From Dentipellis sp. KUC8613 (lineage: Eukaryota > Basidiomycota > Agaricomycetes > Russulales > Hericiaceae), in the NCBI GenBank assembly GCA_002286715.1, contig NSJX01000157.1, forward strand, positions 918 to 13,560: a stretch of DNA of 12,643 nt, read 5' to 3'. The position numbers and the translations under genes are program-made. Below are positions 1 to 6,894 of this stretch, piece by piece (the first letter of the stretch is position 1; each line of letters starts with the position of its first letter). The notes beneath the pieces are model-generated. The model ran no database searches and was not told the DNA's origin. It saw only the letters and a list, made by a program, of their open reading frames with translations.

Positions 1-34
1 CTTTTCCTGTGGCTGAGGGACTGGGGCACTCCTC

Positions 35-108
35 AGTCTCTCACATTAGGCCACAGGTGTGTATTTTCTCTTTTCTTAGTTTTCTAAGTCTCTCACATTA
101 GGCCACAG
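35..108 (+). repeat. 22-bp direct repeat pair
   Basis: An identical 22-bp word that begins AGTCTCTCACATT and ends GGCCACAG occurs at 35-56 and 87-108, separated by a 30-bp T-rich spacer. A shorter inverted echo (CTGTGGC) lies near 8-14. No coding sequence is seen. It may be a remnant of a tandem repeat or the edge of an older element. Confidence 0.85.
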
Positions 109-179
109 CCTGTAATAGAGTTTTGTTGTCCTCTAGGGAGCTCCCGGGTGCCTCAACATACCAGTTTTAACACTTTATG

Positions 180-560
180 TGTGCTATGAATGCTGCAGTG
201 AGGCTATGGAACCTATGCAATGGCATAGTCTGCTATGGGTGCTATGGATGCTATGGGACTCTCCATAGCTGGCAGTCTTGTTGCATAGCTGTCATAGTCA
301 AGATATTTGAATGCCTGGCTATGAAAATTTAGGTTTTTTCAGATGGGAGCACTTCAAGGACCATATATGTAGTGACTCCAAGGAATTGTCTTGCCATGCA
401 ATGCATCAGCTGCTCCCTCCAAGTTGCAATCAGTACAGTTCCAAATTTGCTGTCCACAGACAATGTGACCTTGTCCCATAGTAGCCATAGCAAGGTACCT
501 TCATCTATAGCAACCATAACTGATAGCCTATTTCCATAGGCCATAGCATTATCATAGAAG
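180..560. repeat. CTATGG-rich foldback region (possible MITE)
   Basis: The left half (about 180-260) has many CTATGG/GCTATG words on the top strand. The right half (about 265-560) has mostly the reverse complement, CCATAG. Reading 475-525 on the bottom strand gives a series similar to 224-260, both containing a run that ends GCTATGG or CTATGGGAC. This suggests an imperfect inverted repeat centred near 370. I see no clean terminal repeats or target-site duplication, so MITE is only a possibility. The 71-codon frame inside it (329-544, bottom strand) reads through the motif and is not called a gene. Confidence 0.45.
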
Positions 561-689
561 AGAGCTATCTACCAAGATGGCTACCTTTCTATGGGTCTAT
601 CAAGGATATATGTGTTATGAAATCCTCTGTAGTAAGATTTATTTTCCCAGACAATATACACCACCCAGTTAATCATTATTAATGTACCT
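561..689. other. AT-rich intergenic stretch
   Basis: AT-rich sequence with no supported gene, RNA or clear repeat. It lies between the CTATGG foldback and the dispersed repeat that borders the spliced gene. Confidence 0.6.
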
Positions 690-743
690 CCTATAGCTGA
701 ATCAGCACTGCCGCATGTGTGCCGGCCCACTCCTACTAGTGAG
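690..743 (-). repeat. Dispersed repeat R, copy 1
   Basis: This stretch contains ATAGCTGAATCAG (693-705) and then GCCGGCCCACTCCT with CTAGT. On the opposite strand it resembles 6768-6825, which has CTAGTGAGG, GTGGGCCGGCA and CTGATTCA in the same order, and more weakly 6869-6892. The similarity stops near 740, five bases before a donor-like GTAAGC. That position suggests the repeat forms the broken 5' border of the downstream gene. Confidence 0.55.
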
Positions 744-745
744 AG

Positions 746-793
746 GTAAGCAGCTTCGAACTACGAGGATGATGTGGGCTTACCGGCCAATAG
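746..793 (+). other. Candidate intron upstream of the preserved exon (doubtful)
   Basis: A GTAAGC donor at 746, a CTTAC branch-like site at 779-783 and a TAG acceptor ending at 793 define a 48-nt intron, close in size to the three better supported introns. If it is used, the upstream exon would have to be in phase 0, and there the preceding codons are TGA-GAG. The original upstream exon is therefore probably missing, replaced by dispersed repeat R. Confidence 0.35.
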
Positions 794-2028
794 CGTATCA
801 AGGAATGGTTTCAGAACCTCCGGCGCCATCCAAAACTCGACAGCGAGGAGCCACGTGGTCACATTCCAATTGTCGACTTGCTCGTTAACCCTGACAAGCG
901 CATGCAGGACTGGCAGCTGTTCTCCTTGATGTACTTTGAGAGGGACAGCAAGCCCAATCTTGACTACGATGCGTACTGCCAGAGCGTCCCTGAGGGCAAC
1001 CCGCCGATGAAGCACTTGGCTTGGACCAACAAGCAGATGCGCGCGTATTGGGATGAAGCCTCCGATGACATTCGACAGTCGGTCTTCGACTACAAGGCGA
1101 ATTTGGAGAATGCTGCCGTGCATCTTCATGGCGGGGCAGTGGTGCCGCCATCGGAGTCAAGCGTTGCGGCTGGAACCGGGGCCGACAGTTCGGCGCCTCA
1201 GACTCAGCACGTGCAAGCCCCTTCGACATCTGGTTTGTCGACTCCGCTCTTTCAAGATGACACGGCAGCAGAGATAGCAGCGCAAAATCAGCTGCTTGTC
1301 AAGCGCGAAAAGTAAGTCAGGTCTTCTCGTGAGCGGAATGTTCGCTGATGGATGCTGCTTCATCAGGGCCATCCGCAGTCTCTACAACGCCCTTGTCAAA
1401 TCGCTTCGCGGGGTGAGAGGAACGACAGGGTGGTCGGCCACCCTTCTTGTGGGTGGCCCGCGCCCATCGAAGGGTGGAAGTATCAAGACAATGGCGTGCA
1501 TCTTCATTATGCATTGTGGTGGTATATGTTGTACTGATGGCATTTCTCGGCATCCACGTTACCACGATAGAAGCAGTCACGACATTCACGGCGGTACATC
1601 CCAATTTTGACCACGATGTCCTTGATCCTTTCCGGGACTTTTTGGAACGAGCCCATCGTAAGTCGACATCAGATTCTCTAGACAGTCCATGATCTCACAG
1701 TTTGGCAGCGCATCGCGTTGGTCTTCTCATGATCGACACATCCCAGGCTACTTCCACCTCGACTACCCGGGCCACTTCTGTCTCAGCTGCTCCGGCCGCT
1801 TCCGCTTCCACTGCTTCGAGCTCTTCTGCTTTGACTATTCCGGCCGCCTCCACCTCCGCCTCCGCTTCTGCATTGTCTATCATCTTTCCGCAGACACGTG
1901 CCACCGCCAACCCGTTCTTGTACACTGGATCTCAGTGCATTGCTGCCAAACAGCCTGCCGAAGCTCAGACTGTTGACGGGAGCCATGACACAGAACCTGA
2001 TTCTGATTCAGCTATGAATCAGTTTTAA
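794..2028 (+). CDS. Spliced uncharacterised fungal protein, probably 5'-truncated
   Basis: This gene has no known function. I read four exons: 794-1311, 1367-1521, 1577-1657 and 1709-2028. They sum to 1074 nt, or 357 codons plus TAA, and every junction keeps frame. The open frame is entered at 794, just after an in-frame TAG at 791-793. The first in-frame ATG is at 902, which would give 321 aa. Visible pieces in order are a RIKEWFQN-like start, a Trp/Tyr-rich stretch (QDWQLFSLMYFER), YWDEASDDIRQSVFDYK, a low-complexity Ser/Pro/Ala linker, then TGWSATLLVGGPRPSKGG and VHPNFDHDVLDPFRDFLER, and finally a Ser/Thr/Ala-rich tail. From memory, the order WF-N, W-Y, TGW-GGP-P and NF-PF-FL matches a large uncharacterised family in agaricomycete genomes. 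No catalytic motif, signal peptide or membrane segment is seen. The true N-terminus is probably lost at repeat R, and the last codons lie in a dispersed repeat, so it may be a relic. Confidence 0.62.
1312..1366 (+). other. Intron 1 of the spliced gene (55 nt)
   Basis: GTAAGT donor, CTGAT branch site at 1345-1349 and CAG acceptor ending at 1366. Without removal the frame stops at TAA 1313-1315. With removal it joins as AA|G and enters the frame that carries the TGW and GGP residues. Confidence 0.75.
1522..1576 (+). other. Intron 2 of the spliced gene (about 55 nt)
   Basis: GTATAT donor at 1522, CTGAT branch-like site at 1534-1538 and CAG acceptor ending at 1576. In-frame alternative acceptors end at 1570 and 1573. 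Removal shifts from the GGP frame into the frame encoding VHPNFDHDVLDPF. The branch site is rather far from the acceptor, so the exact ends are less certain than those of introns 1 and 3. Confidence 0.55.
1658..1708 (+). other. Intron 3 of the spliced gene (51 nt)
   Basis: GTAAGT donor at 1658, CTCAC branch-like site at 1694-1698 and GCAG acceptor ending at 1708. It joins C|CG and continues in an open frame for 106 more codons. Confidence 0.68.
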
Positions 2029-2090
2029 TTTGAGTCGGTTCCACCAAAGTCAACAGAATTTTAATCACCCCAACAGGAAGTCCATTCCCA
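2001..2090 (+). repeat. Dispersed repeat S, copy 1, overlapping the gene's stop codon
   Basis: Positions 2001-2030 are identical to 6503-6532 over 30 bp. After a diverged stretch, TTTTAATC-CCCCAACAGGAAG recurs (about 2059-2080 against 6571-6592). The core is a hairpin with CTGATTCA and TGAATCAG arms and a GCTA loop (2003-2022). The repeat supplies the last residues and the TAA of the spliced gene. Confidence 0.8.
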
Positions 2091-2539
2091 CAATCTCAGC
2101 CACATCCACTCACTTTCCAACATGTTCATTTTCTGTATGCTCTGATACTTGCCCAATCGCTGTCAAATTTGGACTGCATATGGAAGACGGTAGTACAGAC
2201 CTACCGTGAATTGCTTATATTTTTAGAGCATCACAGTCGCCCGTAAACTCGAAGTCGCGTCGCAGAAATGGACTTCATTTGCGAAATCTGCAAGTATCGG
2301 CACCAATAGTTTGATTATATGTTTCGCATCATTGGTAAAGGTCATGCAATGTATCATACATGTATCATAATTTTTCAACAATTTACAGAATTCTTTTGAG
2401 TGTGTACGAGTGATTCGATTCATTGGTGAGACCCTGCGCGCACTTCGCGGGAATTGCCGAAGCTGGTCATCGTCGCAGAGGCACGTCTCGTCATAGCTCA
2501 CCACACAACTCTACACCCCACAGCCTCCCGTGCGCGTGT
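2091..2539. other. Intergenic sequence with a small hairpin
   Basis: No supported gene. A 7-bp-stem inverted repeat, ACGGTAG and CTACCGT with a 7-nt loop, lies at 2187-2207. A 93-codon bottom-strand frame (2504-2223) has a fairly normal amino-acid mix but no recognisable domain and no splice context, so it is not called. Confidence 0.5.
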
Positions 2540-2680
2540 CCTCAACCCACGCGAACAGACTTTCGAATGGCAGGAGATGAGCAGAGGTGGAATCGCAGCT
2601 TGTGTGCAATATAGGTATGTCGCTGCCGCTTTGACTTTAACGTTGACTGACCACGCGAGCCCGGTACCCCGGGCTTGCTT
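2540..2680 (+). repeat. Array-header module, copy 1, with hairpin
   Basis: Starting from CCTCAACC, this block aligns with 3846-3977. Shared words in order are TTCGA, GCAGGAGA, CAATA-AGGT, GCTTTGAC, TTGACTGACCACGCGAGCCC and CCCGGGCT. The distal end folds into a 10-bp stem (2655-2664 with 2669-2678, loop TACC, one G-T pair). A donor-like GTATGT sits at 2615. The C-rich array starts directly after the module. Confidence 0.75.
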
Positions 2681-2689
2681 CCTTTTGTT

Positions 2690-3845
2690 TGTATGCCCAC
2701 GTCCTCCATACTGCCCTCTGCCGCCCTCTCCGCCCCTCTACGCACCCTCTCCGCCCCTCTACGCACCATGCGCGCCGTACGCGCCGTGCATGCCCTCGAC
2801 TCGCCGTCTGCGCCCTCGACTCGCCGTCTGCGCCCTCGACTCGCCGTTGACGCCCTCTGCCGCCCTCTGCCGCCCTCTGCCGCCCTCCGCCGTCCTCTGC
2901 CGTCCTCTGCCGTCCTCTCTGCCCCTCTCTGCACCCTCCTACACGCCGTACGCGCCGTCCGCGCCCTCGACGCGCCATCGACTTGCCGTCCGCGCCCTCT
3001 GCACCCTCTTCACCATGTTCGACGCCTCTCCGCCCCTCTACGCGCAATATGCGCCGTCGACGCACCCTCTGCGCCCTCTCCGACGCCTCCTCGCACCCTC
3101 CACGTGGCGTACACGCCGTACGCGCCGTTGACGTGCCGCATGCGGTCCCATTGCCGCCCTATCGCGCCCCAGCGCGCCTCACCGCCGCCCTCTCGTGCGC
3201 CAGCGCGTCCCACCGCCCTCGCCGTCCTCGCCCACCCACCACCACCCTCTCACGCCCCGCCGCTGCCTCCTCGTGCCCCCTCACCGTCTCTGCGCGTCCG
3301 CCGCCGCCGCCGCTTGTCTGCTGCCGTCCTCGCTTGCCCACCGCCGCCGCCCCGCGCCCCAGCGCATCCCACCGCCGTCTTCGCGCGCCCACAGCCGCCC
3401 CATCACGCACCGCCGTCGTCCTCGCTCGCCCACAGCCGCCCGCCGCCGCCCTCTCTCGCCCACTGCCGCCTCCTTGCGCCCCAGCCCGCCCGCCGCCGCT
3501 GTCTCTCGCCCCAGCACGCCCTGCCGCCGTCCACATTTGCCCACCGCCGCCTGCTCGCACCCACAGCCGCCCACCGCCGCCGTCTCTCATCCCACCGCCG
3601 CCGTCACCGCCCTCGTTTGCCCGTCGCCGTCGTCGCCCCGTCCGCGCCATCCGCGTCCCGTCCGCCCCGTCCTCGCCCTCTGCACGCCGTCCGCGGCCTC
3701 CATGCACCATGCGCCGCCTCCATGTACCGTCCGCCGCCTCCACGCGTCTCCGCCGCCCTCTTCGCCCTTCCCGCGCCATCTACGCGCCGTCCGCCGCCTG
3801 CTCGTGCGGTCCACACCCACCCTCTCGTACACACGTCCACACATC
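2690..3845 (+). repeat. GC-rich minisatellite array A (C-rich strand on top)
   Basis: About 1.15 kb of degenerate CGCCCTCT, CGCCGTC and CCGCCGCC words with very few A residues on the top strand. Clear sub-arrays are a 21-bp unit twice (2724-2765), a 20-bp unit CGCCCTCGACTCGCCGTCTG about three times (2791-2850), a 10-bp unit CGCCCTCTGC about seven times (2851-2920), and a 20-bp unit three times (3691-3750). Between 3200 and 3620 the unit is longer and built from CCCACAGCCGCC-like blocks. The 308- and 403-codon Pro/Arg-rich frames here are by-products of the repeat. Confidence 0.9.
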
Positions 3846-3977
3846 CCTCAACCTATATTCGACTCGCAGGAGAGAAAGAGAAGTAGATTCAATAGTATAT
3901 GCTCAATAAAGGTGCGTTGCCATCGCTTTGACCTTATCATTGACTGACCACGCGAGCCCGGTATCCCGGGCTCGCCT
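3846..3977 (+). repeat. Array-header module, copy 2, with hairpin
   Basis: Second copy of the block at 2540-2680, about 1.3 kb downstream. Its hairpin is perfect: GCGAGCCCGG (3952-3961), loop TATC, CCGGGCTCGC (3966-3975). A donor-like GTGCGT lies at 3912, in the same relative place as GTATGT in copy 1. It is followed at once by another C-rich array, so header plus array appears to be a duplicated unit. Confidence 0.78.
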
Positions 3978-4795
3978 TCTTATTTCATTCACCATCCTCG
4001 CTCGTGCTCTCGCGCACCCACTGTCGCCCTCGTTTGTATGCTCTCGCGCCCCAGGCTGCCTTCGTTCGGTCTCTCGAGCCCCATGCGTGCCCTCACGCTC
4101 CCACCGCCGCCCTCTCGTGCCTACCACCACCCTCACGCACCCCGGGCCGCCCTTGTTCGATCTCTCGAGCCCCACGCGTGCCTTCTCGTGCCCAACAGCC
4201 GCCCTCTTCACCCTGTGCCGCCCTCACACACCCACCACTGTCATCTCACGCCCGGGGCCGCCTTGCTCGTGCTCCCGAGCCCCGCGCGCCCCTTCTGGTG
4301 CCCACCGCCGCCCCGCCGCGCTCTCGCCCCCTCTGTCACCCTCGTTCGCGCCCTCCCACGCCCCGTGCCGCCCTCGCTCGCGCCCTCGAGCCTTGTGCAC
4401 GCGCTCTCGTGCCCCACCACTGCCCTCGCCGCCATTGCGCGCCCATCGATGCGCTCTCGCGCCTCGGGCCACTGTCCGCGCCGTGTGCGCGCCATCTAGG
4501 CGCGCTCCACGCGCTTCAGCCGCCCTCTGGGCCCTCCAACCGCCCTGCGCCAGTCCCCGCGCCTTCTACCGCCTCTTCGCGCCCTCTGCTGCCCTCTCCG
4601 CCGTCGTCCCGCGCCGTACGCGCCCTCTTTGGGCTGCACGCGCCTTCCACGCACCTTCTGCCGCCTCTCCGTCGCCGTCCCCGCCCTCCCCACGCCGTCC
4701 ACCGCCCTCCCCGCGCTGTCCACTGTTCGCGCCCTCCGCCGCCCTCTCTGCTGCCGTCCTGCGCCATACGCACCCTCTTTGGGCCGCATGACGGC
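3978..4795 (+). repeat. GC-rich minisatellite array B (C-rich strand on top)
   Basis: About 0.8 kb of degenerate CTCGCGCCC, CCGCCCTC and CGAGCCCC words. A higher-order duplication is visible near the end: 4576-4645 and 4728-4795 align with about 152-bp spacing, both containing ACGC-CCCTCTTTGGGC. The array ends abruptly near 4795, where the purine-rich strand moves to the top. Confidence 0.87.
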
Positions 4796-5115
4796 GCAGA
4801 GAGGAGGACACAACAGCATAGAATACACGACGACGCGAAGAGGCCGGTGGGGGCGTGAGGTGAGAAGCTGAGGGTGCAACAAAGAGGGCACGACAGGCGT
4901 GACGAGCGCGAAGAGGGTGCGAAGGGCGACAGCACGTGGGTGTGACAACAGTGCAAAGGGGGCCCGAGGGGTGCAATAGATGCGAGGGGCGCAACGAATG
5001 CGAGGGCGCAAGGGGAATGAAGGTGGCACGAGGAGCGCGACGAGGGCGTGTAGAGGCGAGGCGAGGGGGCGATGGCCGAGACGGGGGCGACGGCGCAATG
5101 GCACGACGAATGCGC
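4796..5115 (-). repeat. GC-rich array C (C-rich strand on bottom)
   Basis: A 320-bp block of GAGGGCG, GCGACGAGGG and GGGTGCGA words, the same compositional class as the neighbours but with strand polarity reversed. It has a few AT-richer patches, for example 4810-4830. No gene is supported; frames crossing it in both directions are Arg/Gly-rich. Confidence 0.8.
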
Positions 5116-6190
5116 CCTGGCTGCGCGCCCTCTCAGCCGTCCCGCCGTCTGCACGCTCGGCACCAGCATATTCGTGCCACGTTGTGCCACACTGTGCTTT
5201 TTTCTCGCTCCACGGGGCCACCTCATGCGCCATCCCGCCGTCTGCGCGCCACGCCTCACCTTTTTCGCACTCCATGGGGCCGCCTCGCACCCCGTGAACT
5301 GTCTTGTGCCCCACCTCGCTGTCTGCGCACCCCGCAGCGCTGTCTTTGCCCCGCATCGCCGTCTTCGCGCCGTGTGACGCCGTCTCTGTGCCCCATGGGT
5401 CATCTCGCGCTCCGCGCCGCCGTCTCGTGTCCTCTTTTGCGCACCGCCCCACCTCGTCCCGCCATCTCGCGCCGTGGCGCGCCATCTTCGCCCCCCCCGC
5501 CCAGTTTTCGCACCAACATGGGCCGTCTCGCACCCCACCCCGCCCTCTGCGTGCCGCGCCACGCGGTCTTCGCCCCCCACCCCGCCGTTCTTGCATTGTG
5601 CCGTGAGCCAGTTGCCTATCCATCCATGAATGCAGCCGTTTCGCGCCCGCATGCTGCTGCTTGGCATTCGCGTGTCTACGCTGCCCTCTCGTGCGCGCCT
5701 GCAGCCCTTGCTGTCCCCACACCACCCAGCCTCGTGCCCCTGCTACGCGCACCCGCGCCGCCGTCCTGTGGCCCGTGGCCCTGCGATGCCTCACCATGCG
5801 GCCTCCTGCCCCTCGCGCCCTCTTGCGCCCCATGGGGCCATATTATGGGCCGTGGTTATGCGCCCTGGCGCCATGTTACACGTCATGACACTGTGGCACG
5901 GTGTTCCGCTGCACTGCACCGTCTTGGACCGCCGCCTCATGCCTCGTCGCGCCCTCTCGCATCCCGTGGCATGCCCTCGCCGCACTCTGGTGCCTCATGC
6001 CCTGTCGACCCCCTTGCCGCACGCTTGTGCCGCGCCACGCCGTCTGCACAGTCGCACCGTCATGTTCCACGGCTCGCCCAATTGCGCCCTCTTGCGCCCC
6101 ATCTTCTTGGACTCAGTGTCACCATCTGCTGCCCCATCGCACTTTCTCATGCTCGCACTTCCCTCTCACACCTCCCATCAGCCTTGCTAA
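5116..6190 (+). repeat. GC-rich minisatellite array D (C-rich strand on top)
   Basis: About 1.1 kb of degenerate units built on CGCCGTCTCGCGCCC with variants such as CGCCATCTTCGCCCC and GCGCCATGTTACACG. Unit length varies around 20-30 bp. The consensus matches the bottom strand of array E (6895-8560). The 432-codon top-strand and 445-codon bottom-strand frames are repeat readings. Confidence 0.87.
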
Positions 6191-6210
6191 CTGTACTTTT
6201 TATACTGCAG
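6186..6210 (+). other. 3' splice-site-like sequence at the end of array D
   Basis: GCTAAC at 6186-6191 is followed by a T-rich stretch and CTGCAG ending at 6210, which is the branch site, pyrimidine and acceptor layout of fungal introns. It sits exactly where the C-rich array gives way to AT-rich sequence. It may be chance, since no adjoining coding exon is recognised. Confidence 0.3.
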
Positions 6211-6502
6211 TTTTTTTTCAATGCTGACATTTAGTAGTGGATATCATTTGTCATATAGCAGGCCTTGTGTGAGTTCCTTGTGCATGGTAAGTTAAATATT
6301 TTTTTCTGTCCAATATCCAGGTACTGATAATTCTGTGGGACATCATGTAGGGAGGCTTTTTGTTCTTTGTGTGATAGCTGATTATTTGTATATCATGCTT
6401 ATAGTTTAGCATGTTGTATTGCAGTTCTCAAAGCATAATCTATTGTCATTGTTACTCCATTGCTTTGAATGCCAATGCAAGTATTTGTTGAAACCAACAT
6501 TG
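6211..6502. other. AT-rich island, no gene seen
   Basis: T-rich sequence after array D. A donor GTAAGT at 6287 and a CAG ending at 6320 would make a 34-nt intron, too short to trust. No open frame, RNA gene or repeat is supported. Confidence 0.55.
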
Positions 6503-6612
6503 TTCTGATTCAGCTATGAATCAGTTTTAATTCCACATTCTACAGCCAAAAAAACTGGTGCGCGTCTCCATTTTAATCGCCCCAACAGGAAGGAAACTCT
6601 CACAATCAAGTT
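6503..6612 (+). repeat. Dispersed repeat S, copy 2
   Basis: Positions 6503-6532 are identical to 2001-2030, including the CTGATTCA-GCTA-TGAATCAG hairpin, followed by the recurring TTTTAATC-CCCCAACAGGAAG block. It could be a 3' remnant of a second copy of the spliced gene or an independent short repeat. The 153-codon frame starting inside it at 6558 shows nothing recognisable and runs into the next array. Confidence 0.8.
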
Positions 6613-6767
6613 GCATTGGGCATGCGGATTTTCATAAGAGGCTTTGGGTTCAATTCATCTTTGGTGGCAGAATCTCAGCAAGCAAATTATGTATTGCTCG
6701 TCTTCATTTCAGTAAGCCAGAATCTTATACATTTTATTTGTTTTATCAAATTTCATCTACTCTACAA

Positions 6768-6825
6768 GTACTAGGTGAGGTGTGGGCCGGCAAGCAGCAG
6801 GTCCTGATTCATCCAAGAATTTGGC
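6768..6825 (+). repeat. Dispersed repeat R, copy 2
   Basis: CTAGTGAGG, GTGGGCCGGCA, a spacer and then CTGATTCA, in the order seen on the bottom strand of 690-743. The intervening bases are diverged. Confidence 0.55.
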
Positions 6826-6868
6826 TATATTGTCCTCTTGAACTCTTGCACAGTTTATATATTCATTG

Positions 6869-6892
6869 GACTAGTGAGGAGTGGGCCAGCAA
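6869..6892 (+). repeat. Dispersed repeat R, partial copy 3
   Basis: ACTAGTGAGGAGTGGGCC is a third copy of the repeat R core. It lies directly before array E and may mark its boundary. Confidence 0.5.
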
Positions 6893-6894
6893 TG

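Noticed and set aside
744..765. tRNA-like TTCGAAC word near 754
   Set aside because: No acceptor, D or anticodon stems can be built around it.
2223..2504. 93-codon bottom-strand frame with fairly normal composition
   Set aside because: No recognised domain, no splice or promoter context. A frame of this size can occur by chance, so it is only mentioned within the intergenic entry.
2675..3909. 403- and 308-codon Pro/Arg/Ser-rich top-strand frames
   Set aside because: Two overlapping frames are both long over a minisatellite whose 10/20-bp period is not a multiple of three. The proline-rich character comes from CCN words, not from a protein repeat.
4496..5833. 445-codon bottom-strand open frame
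   Set aside because: It runs through three arrays of alternating polarity and is Arg/Ala/Gly-rich with no domain. GC-rich repeats poor in TA dinucleotides leave all frames open, and top-strand frames overlap the same bases.
4936..6234. 432-codon top-strand frame
   Set aside because: It crosses the polarity switch between arrays C and D and is low-complexity throughout, with no recognisable motif.
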